From Scytonema millei VB511283 (GTDB taxonomy: Bacteria; Cyanobacteriota; Cyanobacteriia; Cyanobacteriales; Chroococcidiopsidaceae), in assembly GCF_000817735.3 (NCBI RefSeq), contig NZ_JTJC03000001.1:1544632-1608631 (forward strand): a stretch of DNA of 64,000 bases, read 5' to 3'. Of the stretch, positions 50,985 through 58,284 are shown in pieces (positions within the stretch are counted from its first letter, which is position 1; each line of letters starts with the position of its first letter). A program made the position numbers and the translations under genes. The notes under the pieces are model-generated. The model ran no database searches. It worked only from the letters and a program-made list of their open reading frames with translations, and was not told where the DNA came from.

Positions 50985-51817
50985 AGTTCTTCTATATACA
51001 CTTCCCAATTACGGGTAAAATTTGCCAGCATCTCTGGCGTGAGACGAAAGCCTTCTGGATCGTCGTCAATTAAATTCGTTGTCTGAGAACGATACGCCGC
51101 GATCGCCTGTTTTTTTACTTCGACAACATCGCTAATATCTAACCGCCATGCTGTAATGCGATCGTTTGTGGGTAAGTCGCTTCTTTGTGTTTCATCCCAG
51201 TCCCAAATTGGATATTCAATGAATCGAGGCGAATGTTTGGCGTGTAGGGGCGCACGGTTGTGCGCCCCTACGATGGCACAATAGACGATCTGCCAGGTAG
51301 CGCGGTGATCGGGGTGAGGATCGAATCGCCAGGGCAGAAACACTATATCGGGTTTTATGGCTGTGATACGATCGCGACACATTTCGACTGCTGCTGCAAA
51401 ATCGGGCATTTCTGGAGTGGGAATTGCCCCATCCGGTAATCTGAGAAAATCTACCGCAGATGCCTCTATGCCTAAAGTCGCTGTAGCAGTTTGGGTTTCG
51501 GCTTCTCGTAGCGATCGCAATTTCGCGGCGGGATACTGGCGCGATCGCGGGTGAGACATCGTACCATCGCTGACAACTAATACGTTTATCCGACACCCTA
51601 AAGACTGTAATAGGGCGATCGCACCCCCACAACCTAAAGTTTCGTCATCGGGATGCGGTGCGACTACCAGTACAGATTTCGCGCTTGTCCGTTGTGCCTC
51701 TGTAGAGGCGCACGGCTGTGCGCCCCTACACCCAGATTTGCTGGCAATCTCAGCTACACTACGCCAAGGTAATATAGTCGGATCGCTAAACAGCGACTTA
51801 TTAGTTACCGGACTCAT
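50981..51817 (-). CDS. PIG-L family N-deacetylase (LmbE-like)
   Basis: A 278-aa zinc deacetylase. SVLVVAPHPDDETLGCGGA holds the PHPDD zinc motif; a second metal region is PWRFDPHPDHRATW. These enzymes remove N-acetyl from GlcNAc-containing metabolites. The start is taken at ATG 51817 (MSPVTNKS), overlapping the dehydrogenase stop by 17 nt; the frame is open further to 51889. Two in-frame insertions of the 28-bp palindrome (nt 51702-51729 and 51244-51271) encode GCRGAQPCAS and VGAHNRAPLH. The first lies just before the active site. Confidence 0.86.
   Translation of the reverse strand: MSPVTNKSLFSDPTILPWRSVAEIASKSGCRGAQPCASTEAQRTSAKSVLVVAPHPDDETLGCGGAIALLQSLGCRINVLVVSDGTMSHPRSRQYPAAKLRSLREAETQTATATLGIEASAVDFLRLPDGAIPTPEMPDFAAAVEMCRDRITAIKPDIVFLPWRFDPHPDHRATWQIVYCAIVGAHNRAPLHAKHSPRFIEYPIWDWDETQRSDLPTNDRITAWRLDISDVVEVKKQAIAAYRSQTTNLIDDDPEGFRLTPEMLANFTRNWEVYIEEL
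51244..51271. repeat. 28-bp palindrome inside the PIG-L gene (second copy)
   Basis: GTAGGGGCGCAC / GTGCGCCCCTAC around GGTT, encoding roughly residues 183-192. Confidence 0.88.
51702..51729. repeat. 28-bp palindrome inside the PIG-L gene (first copy)
   Basis: GTAGAGGCGCAC / GTGCGCCCCTAC around GGCT, one mismatch, encoding roughly residues 30-39. Confidence 0.88.
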
Positions 51818-53042
51818 AACACCAAAGAGAATTTGCAGGCGCGGATTCAGATAGAGCATACTGTCCGACATTGGCGATCGCCGCATCAAATGCGGGTTGA
51901 CGCAGATATAATGTCAGATCTCGAATAATCCGTTCCATCGGGTTTGGTGGTAGTAAACCCCGCGTCCCCACACAGCGTTCGCACAGTTGAATTGCATCCA
52001 TGCAGATTTGCTCGATCGCCGTGCGTACCATGTTGGCGTATGCTACTAACTTATCTGCTTGTTCGTTGGAGGTATTGGCATCACCAGCAAAAGTAGGGGC
52101 GTATGCTTTGACTAAATCTGCTGCGCCACGCAACCATAGATTACCGCTTTCAATGGCGCTCGCCATTTGCCCCACCCGCATCTGTTGATACGGATCGAGA
52201 GTTCTGCTTAATTTATCGAGATACTTGCGGGTTTCGTTGAATAGTGCCTCTGCCCCACCTAATTGTACGGCAGCAAACCGAATGACTCCTGTTGTCAGCC
52301 AAGGTTGTCTGTAATAGTCTCCTGGTTTGCCAATCAGCGCCCCAGCATCCAGTTCTACACCGCTAAAATCTACCTTAAAACTTGCCGTTGCCCGCATTCC
52401 TGAAGGTTGCCACCAAGCCGGATCGCTGACTGTAGCGACTTCTTCCATCGGGACGATGCACATTTGCCAGCTGCCATCTGGTAAAGCACCGCTAGCAAAA
52501 GGACGTTCTACGTATCCAGACCCAGAAGCAAAGGTTTTCGAGCCTTGCAACTGATATTTGCCATCTTCAATTGGGAAGATTTTTACGCCATCGCTAGCTT
52601 CGGCATTCCATACACCGAATATTTTATGGCGATCGCGGGCATCGCTAGCATATGCTTCGATTTGTGCTTTCGTCCCAAATGTTTGAATTAATTGTAAGGC
52701 GTTGACGTGTCCCTCATAGATTCGCCCCACGGCAAGATTCCCGCGTCCGATCTGTTTGAGCAATTGCAACGTTTCCCAAGTGCGGCTAGAGTCAATTCCT
52801 AACCCCAGTCCGCCTAATTCTGGTGGTAAAGGTGCTGCTAGTAAACCAGCTTGAGCGATCGACTCAAATTCTTTGACTGGAAAGGCTCCATTGACATCAA
52901 TTGCCGCTGCATTGCTGGCACAGAAATCGGCAATTTCCTCAGCTTTGACTAATACTTCAACCAGAGATAACTTTTGTTGACCGATCTCATTGGTTGATAG
53001 TGGCGCGATCGTATCTACTTTCCTCACTGGTTTTATCTGCAA
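51801..53042 (-). CDS. acyl-CoA dehydrogenase-like flavoprotein
   Basis: A 413-aa protein with the acyl-CoA dehydrogenase layout: helical N domain (LLAAPLPPELGGLGLGIDSS), middle beta domain (KIFGVWNAEASDGV, YQLQGSKTFASGSGYVERPF) and C-terminal four-helix domain (VGQMASAIESGNLWLRGAAD). It is closest to branches that act as monooxygenases or on unusual substrates; the usual catalytic Glu could not be located with confidence. It begins a three-gene overlapping unit with the PIG-L and methyltransferase genes. Confidence 0.82.
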   Translation of the reverse strand: MQIKPVRKVDTIAPLSTNEIGQQKLSLVEVLVKAEEIADFCASNAAAIDVNGAFPVKEFESIAQAGLLAAPLPPELGGLGLGIDSSRTWETLQLLKQIGRGNLAVGRIYEGHVNALQLIQTFGTKAQIEAYASDARDRHKIFGVWNAEASDGVKIFPIEDGKYQLQGSKTFASGSGYVERPFASGALPDGSWQMCIVPMEEVATVSDPAWWQPSGMRATASFKVDFSGVELDAGALIGKPGDYYRQPWLTTGVIRFAAVQLGGAEALFNETRKYLDKLSRTLDPYQQMRVGQMASAIESGNLWLRGAADLVKAYAPTFAGDANTSNEQADKLVAYANMVRTAIEQICMDAIQLCERCVGTRGLLPPNPMERIIRDLTLYLRQPAFDAAIANVGQYALSESAPANSLWCYESGN

Positions 53043-53239
53043 ACATCTATAAATGATGATGTATTCAGATTAACTAGAAAACATCTATCTTCTGACTCGA
53101 TCCCTCCGCTACTAAAGAAATATTGCTTAACGGTTAGCACTACTAAAAACTCGTAAAACCCGCTCTATAGGTACAGTCCAGTCACATCTTACCTTTGTCA
53201 TAATAGACATATCACATCAGACAGCTTTAGATCCACTAC

Positions 53240-53596
53240 ATGAAAATACAGTCATCGGTGTTAGTACACCTCGGCTATGGCAAGTACGTCCGTTCCGACA
53301 AGGTGACATCGATTGTACCTATCGAGGAAGATCGGGGACCAGGACGACGGACATACATCCACCTTGAAGGGCAAGTCGATCCGGTTGTGGCTTCGCGTGC
53401 AGAAGACTCAATTGTCAGGGATTTAGTTCAAGAGCCACGCGACATTACCCAGTCTCGCCAGCAACAAGAGATATTACAAGATTTACTCATCGATCTGCAA
53501 AATATCAATGCGACTATTCGCCGGATTGTCCGCGATGAAGGTGAGTTAGATCTCGATCGCCTAGAACGACGGATTAAGGGAGCGATCGAAGAATAG
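53240..53596 (+). CDS. RemA/DUF370-like small regulatory protein with C-terminal extension
   Basis: A 118-aa protein. VLVHLGYGKYVRSDKVTSIV matches the start of the DUF370 (extracellular matrix regulator RemA/RemB) fold, and GRRTYIHLEGQVDPVVASRA continues it. Residues of about 65-118 form a charged helical tail (ILQDLLIDLQNINATIRRIV). Bacillus RemA is a DNA-binding matrix regulator; the role here is inferred. The stop codon TAG (53594-53596) overlaps the first base pairs of a 68-bp repeat array. Confidence 0.68.
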   Translation: MKIQSSVLVHLGYGKYVRSDKVTSIVPIEEDRGPGRRTYIHLEGQVDPVVASRAEDSIVRDLVQEPRDITQSRQQQEILQDLLIDLQNINATIRRIVRDEGELDLDRLERRIKGAIEE

Positions 53597-53866
53597 ATCT
53601 TTCCTTGTAATTCCATGTGCAACTTATCTATAGCCCCCTTTTTAAGGGGGTTGGGGGATCGTAGATCTTTCCTTGTAATTCCATGTGTGACTTATCTATA
53701 GCCCCCTTTTTAAGGGGGTTGGGGGATCGTAGATCTTTCCTTGTAATTCCATGTGCAACTTATCTATAGCCCCCTTTTTAAGGGGGTTGGGGGACCGTAG
53801 ATCTTTCCTTGTAATTCCATGTGCGACTTATCTATAGCCCCCTTTTTAAGGGGGTTGGGGGATCGC
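53595..53866. repeat. four tandem copies of a 68-bp repeat
   Basis: Units start at 53595, 53663, 53731 and 53799 (exact 68-bp period). Each has AGATCTTTCCTTGTAATTCC, ACTTATCTATAGCC and the palindrome CCCCCTTTTTAAGGGGG followed by TTGGGGGATCG. Variation is confined to two or three positions (GTGC-AA, GTGT-GA, GTGC-GA). An inverted, diverged partial copy (CCCCTTTCTAAAGGGG) follows at about 53906-53922. The 394-bp gap holds no gene. Confidence 0.93.
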
Positions 53867-53990
53867 AGGACTACGCCACTCACCCATAGATCCCCCCTAG
53901 CCCCCCTTTCTAAAGGGGGGAACCAAAGAAAGTAGAGACGTTACATCTAGCGACTCTACGTCGGGCAAATAATATCAAACTTTTTCCAGC

Positions 53991-55082
53991 ATGACGATCG
54001 CACAAGACAAATTAAATCAACCGTCTGCGCAAATGCAAGTCCGTTCGGCGCGGTTGTGGATGCCAGAACGAGTCATATTTACTCCCGCAGCTTTAGCAGA
54101 ACCATACGCTCAGCAAATCTTAGCACGGGTACAGGCGCTCAACCTACCAGTAGAAGAATTACCGCGCAACCGTTTGACAGGTTTGAGAGGAGAGAGCGAT
54201 CGCGAAACCTACGATATTGCCAAGCGCACCCTCGCCGTTGTCACCGCGCCACCAAGTGCTTTGAAACTCAGTCCTATTCCTCCTTCGGCAGACTGGCAGT
54301 TTCATCTAGCTGAAGGCTGTCCGGCACATTGTCAATATTGTTATTTAGCCGGAAGCTTGCAAGGACCACCAGTCATTCGCGTTTTTGCCAACTTACCGCA
54401 GATTTTAGCTAATACTGCATCCTACGAGCAGCCAGGTAAAGCAACTAGTTTTGAGGTGAGTTGCTACACAGATCCTTTAGGAATAGAGCATCTCACGGGT
54501 AGCTTAGCTGAATGTATCCGCCACTTCGGAACGCGCCAAGATGGATATCTCCGTTGGGTATCGAAATTTGATAACGTAGATAGCCTATTAGCGTTGCCTC
54601 ACAACGGTCATACGCGCTGTCGCGTTAGCGTTAACGCCGCACCTATATCGGGAAGATTTGAGGGTGGTACGGCTTCAGTAGGCGCGAGATTGCAGGCTTT
54701 AAGAAAGTTAGCATTACCGCGATCGCAAGGTGGTGGCGGTTATCCTGTTGGGTTAGTCATTGCACCCATCATGGATATGGAAGACTGGGAATCGCATTAC
54801 ACTCAGTTATTTGACGCGATTAGCGCAGCATTAGATTTCGAGTGCGACTTGACTTTTGAGTTAATCTCCCACCGCTTTACCCCTGGTTCCAAAGAAGTTT
54901 TGCTTTCTTGGTATCCTCAGACAAAGTTAGACATGGACGAGTCAAAGCGCAGCGTCAAGCGCAATAAGTTTGGTGGCACGAAATACGTATACGATTCTGA
55001 CACGATGAGAGAGTTACGCAGATTTTTCGAGCGCCAAATTCAACAGCGTTTTCCTCAAGCAAAAGTTTTGTATTGGACTTAA
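53991..55082 (+). CDS. spore-photoproduct-lyase-family radical SAM protein
   Basis: A 363-aa radical SAM enzyme. The cluster motif is in EGCPAHCQYCYLAGSLQGPP, with Cys110, Cys114 and Cys117 (CX3CX2C). VRIMPERV-like LWMPERVIFTPAALAEPYAQ opens the protein and LTFELISHRFTPGSKEVLL marks the C-terminal part, as in the lyase_spl family. Bacillus SplB repairs the spore photoproduct; cyanobacteria make no spores, so this branch has another, unknown substrate. Length is normal. Confidence 0.88.
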   Translation: MTIAQDKLNQPSAQMQVRSARLWMPERVIFTPAALAEPYAQQILARVQALNLPVEELPRNRLTGLRGESDRETYDIAKRTLAVVTAPPSALKLSPIPPSADWQFHLAEGCPAHCQYCYLAGSLQGPPVIRVFANLPQILANTASYEQPGKATSFEVSCYTDPLGIEHLTGSLAECIRHFGTRQDGYLRWVSKFDNVDSLLALPHNGHTRCRVSVNAAPISGRFEGGTASVGARLQALRKLALPRSQGGGGYPVGLVIAPIMDMEDWESHYTQLFDAISAALDFECDLTFELISHRFTPGSKEVLLSWYPQTKLDMDESKRSVKRNKFGGTKYVYDSDTMRELRRFFERQIQQRFPQAKVLYWT

Positions 55083-55161
55083 TTTGTCAGTTATCAGTTA
55101 TCAGTCTATTTTGACTTTTGACTTTTGACTTTTGACTTTTCATAAACTTTCTTTAGCCTTT

Positions 55162-55611
55162 TCATAGGCTATTGTTTGTTCTGGGGTTGCTGAGCTTAGA
55201 CATTCTGCATGAATGCGTTCTAAAACCAATGCGGGGAGACGGACAAAGAACGTTGGAATCAACTTTGGAAATACCTTGAATCTCATGCGATCTACCCGTT
55301 GTTTTAACCCAGAAGCAACCGAAATCTTCCCCTTCTTTGTAGGGGCAAAAGTAAATAGTTGACATTTCGGGTACGAGTTCTAACGTTATCTGTTGTTCTT
55401 TGACGGCATCTTGAAAAGTTTTGAAACCAAAAGCCACACTAGCTTGATTGGTGATTCCCACAATTGCCCATCCAAGACTTGAGTAACGAGCGATCGCGTT
55501 TTGTGCTTCGGGAATAATTTGCTGGTCGCAGGGATCGTTGATGAATGTCGCACCGCTTTTTGTAGCGCGAACTGTACCATCTAGATCCAGTAGCAATAAA
55601 CGATTACTCAT
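55162..55611 (-). CDS. HAD-family hydrolase, probably truncated or fused at the 3' end
   Basis: A 149-aa frame. Motif I is LLLLDLDGTVRAT (D9, D11) and motif II is WAIVGITNQASVAFG, typical of HAD-IIIA or polynucleotide-kinase-type phosphatases; FCPYKEGEDFGCFW follows. After about residue 105 the expected motif III Lys and motif IV Asp are absent. A second frame covering the same DNA (55140-55286) encodes a more protein-like string, PKLIPTFFVRLPALVLERIH. A frameshift or fusion with another gene's tail is likely. It overlaps the upstream gene by 8 nt (ATGAGTAA). Confidence 0.6.
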   Translation of the reverse strand: MSNRLLLLDLDGTVRATKSGATFINDPCDQQIIPEAQNAIARYSSLGWAIVGITNQASVAFGFKTFQDAVKEQQITLELVPEMSTIYFCPYKEGEDFGCFWVKTTGRSHEIQGISKVDSNVLCPSPRIGFRTHSCRMSKLSNPRTNNSL

Positions 55612-55795
55612 GTCCTTCGATCCCCTGTGGTACTAACTGAATCAAGCCATCGGCGATCGCATCTAACAACTGCCCCGTCGCACCCTCACCGTCATAGATA
55701 TAGCCAAGGTCTGCCGCTATGGTCTTGAGTTTATTGGCGGTATCGGGCGCAGTTCTGACATTGACAACAGAACGGTTTAGCTTCTTTCTACCCAT
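55604..55795 (-). CDS. small basic hypothetical protein (63 aa)
   Basis: MGRKKLNRSVVNVRTAPDTA, then NKLKTIAADLGYIYDGEGAT: a basic N terminus with a beta strand and two helices, compatible with a ribbon-helix-helix-like DNA-binding protein as found on plasmids. GGAG lies 7 nt before the ATG. It overlaps both neighbours by 8 nt (ATGGGTAG and ATGAGTAA), so this is a tightly coupled operon. Family not recognised with certainty. Confidence 0.6.
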   Translation of the reverse strand: MGRKKLNRSVVNVRTAPDTANKLKTIAADLGYIYDGEGATGQLLDAIADGLIQLVPQGIEGHE

Positions 55796-56114
55796 TGCTA
55801 TTCTCCATCGGGTCTGGTCGTCCTATTCCCATCTGTTGGAGAATTGTTTTGACATCCTCCAAGGTTAAACCACAGTAGTAGTATGAACGATCTTTGAGAT
55901 TAACTAAGTAGTACCCTGCACGTCCGCCGTTAATTCGGAATAACTCGATTACTATCTTTGACTTAGTTAGACCATACTCTAGTTCTCGATTTGCCGTATC
56001 AATAGCTCGATCGCTAGATCTATAAAATATTTTTCCATGACGAAACTCCCAAGCATTCTCAATCCGTCGAACAATTTGATAGTAGGCAGGATGAATAAGT
56101 TTTGTTTTTAACAT
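55788..56114 (-). CDS. hypothetical protein of the small coupled operon (108 aa)
   Basis: MLKTKLIHPAYYQIVRRIEN, then AWEFRHGKIFYRSSD: a soluble, aromatic-rich protein. GRAGYYLVNLKDRSYYYCGL includes a possible strand pair. The ending GRPDPMENSNG overlaps the next start. No family recognised. Gene order (acidic ORF, this gene, basic 63-aa gene, HAD gene) on one strand suggests a mobile-element or plasmid origin. Confidence 0.6.
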   Translation of the reverse strand: MLKTKLIHPAYYQIVRRIENAWEFRHGKIFYRSSDRAIDTANRELEYGLTKSKIVIELFRINGGRAGYYLVNLKDRSYYYCGLTLEDVKTILQQMGIGRPDPMENSNG

Positions 56115-56180
56115 TTGAGTATAATTGGTGTGTTAGGGAAAGCAGCCCTTAAGTGCTAGTTAAAGGCTGCTAGGAACGGG

Positions 56181-56363
56181 TTACTGATCTTCGCCCAGAT
56201 CGTCGATTCCTAATTCGTCTTTGACGGCATCAGAATCAACTATTCTGGTTCGACCTGGCTCCTCCTCATCCTCTTCCAACCAATCATCTGCGTGCAGATG
56301 CTCGTAGGTTTTTGAGGGCTGATAGTCACCCTGACCGTTACCGTTTTTGTTTGAGTTGGTTAT
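56181..56363 (-). CDS. small acidic ORF without a standard start codon (about 60 aa)
   Basis: On the minus strand the frame ending at TAA 56181-56183 reads NSNKNGNGQGDYQPSKTYEH, LHADDWLEEDEEEPGRTRI, VDSDAVKDELGIDDLGEDQ. It is open back to a TGA just upstream of the Shine-Dalgarno but has no ATG, GTG or TTG before residue Leu30. The first codon at a suitable distance from AGGAGGTGAT (56370-56379) is ATA (56361-56363). An ATG at 56369-56371 is out of frame and meets TAA after three codons. The protein-like composition argues for a real gene with an unusual start, or one base lost. Confidence 0.45.
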   Translation of the reverse strand: MTNSNKNGNGQGDYQPSKTYEHLHADDWLEEDEEEPGRTRIVDSDAVKDELGIDDLGEDQ

Positions 56364-56369
56364 CTGTAC

Positions 56370-56379
56370 ATCACCTCCT
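56370..56379 (-). promoter_or_regulatory. full-length Shine-Dalgarno sequence
   Basis: The minus strand reads AGGAGGTGAT, complementary to ten bases of the 16S rRNA 3' end. Far stronger than other sites in this window, and placed upstream of the acidic ORF with no in-frame standard start. Confidence 0.65.
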
Positions 56380-56417
56380 TGTTTTCAGGGGAGATATTTT
56401 TTATCTTCCCTGAAATA

Positions 56418-56446
56418 ATTATTGTAGATTTTCCTTTAAGTGTCAA
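56418..56446 (-). promoter_or_regulatory. near-consensus sigma-70-type promoter
   Basis: On the minus strand TTGACA (56441-56446) is followed after exactly 17 bp by AATAAT (56418-56423), five of six matches to TATAAT. It points to the small operon at 55162-56363. Confidence 0.65.
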
Positions 56447-56566
56447 GCACTTTTAAAAGGGTTGGTTGTCCTTCATTCAGTCTTCAAGAAAATTCAGCGA
56501 TCGCACTCATATGTTTAAGGCTAACTGCACGTCAGGCTAGGAGATATTAGTTTTGACGACAAAAAT

Positions 56567-56944
56567 ATGGTTAAGCAATTGGTTTGGGGCGTGGCAGCGT
56601 TAGCCTTATTTAGCGGTGGTGGAAGCACATCGGCGATCGCACAAATAGAACAGCATTATGTCGAAGTGGGAGAGGGTGCGAGGGGGATGCCCGTATATCT
56701 CGATTTAAGGAGTGTCCGAGGAACGAATTTTAGATTAATTCAGCAATTTGGAGATGGGGTAGGTATAACTGACATTGCAGCATACTGTCCCCAGAAAAGA
56801 CTGTTTGTAGAACGTGTAGGTGTCTATAGTTCCACTGGAGAAGTCGTAGCAGAGCATACAGAGCGTACAGAAGGAGAATTTATTCCAGGTTCACCTGCTG
56901 TCAACGCTTTTAATGTCGTCTGCAATGGGGGTGGGTTACGCTAA
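56567..56944 (+). CDS. small exported hypothetical protein
   Basis: A 125-aa protein with a signal peptide (VKQLVWGVAALALFSGGGST then SAIAQ, cleavage after about residue 25). The mature domain (YVEVGEGARGMPVYLDLRSV; FVERVGVYSSTGEVVAEHTE) has two cysteines (YCPQ and VVCN) that could form a disulphide. Resembles cyanobacterial surface or periplasmic proteins with a VRG...F.Y pattern but no family is named with confidence. Its end overlaps a small convergent ORF. Confidence 0.72.
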   Translation: MVKQLVWGVAALALFSGGGSTSAIAQIEQHYVEVGEGARGMPVYLDLRSVRGTNFRLIQQFGDGVGITDIAAYCPQKRLFVERVGVYSSTGEVVAEHTERTEGEFIPGSPAVNAFNVVCNGGGLR

Positions 56945-57058
56945 ATTTTCTATATATTCTCGATTTTGGCTCAATACTGAATTGTCGCGGGTTGAGTTAA
57001 TTAGAGCTAGTTGCGCTCTTAATGGCAATTTACGAAAGGCTGCTAAACGGTTTTCCAT
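56936..57058 (-). CDS. possible small protein (40 aa)
   Basis: AAGGA precedes ATG 57058 by 5-6 nt. The frame encodes MENRLAAFRKLPLRAQLALI, NSTRDNSVLSQNREYIENLA, an amphipathic helical peptide, ending at TAA 56936-56938, which overlaps the exported protein's 3' end by 9 bp in convergent orientation. The composition is protein-like, but it could be a remnant. Confidence 0.4.
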   Translation of the reverse strand: MENRLAAFRKLPLRAQLALINSTRDNSVLSQNREYIENLA

Positions 57059-57094
57059 ATTCATTCCTTAAGCGGTTTTACGATCTGACAATAA

Positions 57095-57445
57095 TTATTT
57101 TTCTGGCTTTGCTGATTCTAATGGAGAACTCATAGGGCGATCGTATATGCGTGACATCCAAGCCCGAACTAAGAGTAGTAAACCCAACACGGTTAAGAAA
57201 CTACAAACTCCTATCATCTGGCTACTATAAATTTCTAGTACGCCCCGTAGAATTATTTCTCGCAATGCAGAAACAATTGATACTTCAACTGCTACACCAA
57301 TCGAAATTCGCTGCTGCTGCAAATAGATAATTAACAAACGGAATAATTCTACGAGAATTAAAATAAAAAGAATGTCAGAAGTGACGCGCTGAAACTCTAA
57401 AGGATGCAGCAGGGAGACAAACATATCTCCTAGCCGAATTATCAT
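57095..57445 (-). CDS. PsiE-family membrane protein
   Basis: A 116-aa protein with three hydrophobic segments (about residues 22-42, 48-66 and 77-95). LHPLEFQRVTSDILFILILV, ELFRLLIIYLQQQRISI and VEVSIVSALREIILRGVLEI match the phosphate-starvation-inducible PsiE family. Function is unknown. N- and C-terminal tails are short. Single-gene unit. Confidence 0.8.
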   Translation of the reverse strand: MIIRLGDMFVSLLHPLEFQRVTSDILFILILVELFRLLIIYLQQQRISIGVAVEVSIVSALREIILRGVLEIYSSQMIGVCSFLTVLGLLLLVRAWMSRIYDRPMSSPLESAKPEK

Positions 57446-57612
57446 GACACAGAATAAACCAAAACATAAAGAGACTACAATAAAATTTTGAATTGCTTCT
57501 AATAACGAATAATTTTTTCTATGTGAAACCAGTTACCAAGCTGCATTTTGAATCGATACTCCATCTCTCCTAAGTTTTAGTGGTAAATAGTTGTCATTGC
57601 AGAATCTAGAAA

Positions 57613-58284
57613 CTACGATAGCAAAAGAGCGAATAAACCACATAAGGCAATGCCATCAAATACGCCTGCACCGCCAATACTGAGAACTCCTGGTGTCATG
57701 CGCTGAATTTCTTTTAGGTGTAGTATATCCGCACCGATTAAGGTTCCCAACACCCCGCCTGCAAAGGCAACGGGTGCGGCGTGGATTCCTCTTGTGATGA
57801 AAGCAGATGCGATCGCGGCTGTTAAAGGAGCCAGTAACGGATTCATCTGAATTCCGATTCCTGGTACGACACGAGCAGCGTAGTAACTCACAATTGTGAC
57901 GATCGCAGTGACTAAAACAATTGCTAGTGGATTAGCATGACGAAATTGATATAAAGCTAAAAGAACAGGAATTAACCCACCACCGACATTTAAGGCGACA
58001 ATGGTTTTTTGATGGATGCGTGGTAAGGGGATTCCGAAAAATTGTCTTACCCACAGATCGCTGAAACTGTCAATAACTTCAACTTGTGATTCTACCTTGT
58101 ATAAAGGAATATTGATTGTGCCACCAATAATTATTGCTGCTAATAAAAATAGAGCAGCATTGGCAGAAAACCCTAATTTTTCTACTGCTATTTGGACAAC
58201 ATCGAGCGTCAAGGCAAACCAAACAAAAGGAAAAACTAACAAAAGTAAAATAAACAGCAAAATAGAAACAGGAAGGTAGAACAT
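57613..58284 (-). CDS. DUF1614 membrane protein
   Basis: A 223-aa protein with seven or so hydrophobic segments. IIGGTINIPLYKVE, VALNVGGGLIPVLLALYQF and PVAFAGGVLGTLIGADILHL, with PGVLSIGGAGVFDGIALCGL at the end, fit the DUF1614 family of uncharacterised membrane proteins. Conserved Gly/Asp patches (GADIL, GAGVFDG) may line a pore or active site. No substrate known. Confidence 0.8.
   Translation of the reverse strand: MFYLPVSILLFILLLLVFPFVWFALTLDVVQIAVEKLGFSANAALFLLAAIIIGGTINIPLYKVESQVEVIDSFSDLWVRQFFGIPLPRIHQKTIVALNVGGGLIPVLLALYQFRHANPLAIVLVTAIVTIVSYYAARVVPGIGIQMNPLLAPLTAAIASAFITRGIHAAPVAFAGGVLGTLIGADILHLKEIQRMTPGVLSIGGAGVFDGIALCGLFALLLS

Noticed and set aside
53595-53866. Tandem 68-bp array as a CRISPR
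   Set aside because: Entire unit is repeated with no variable spacer; a plain tandem repeat.
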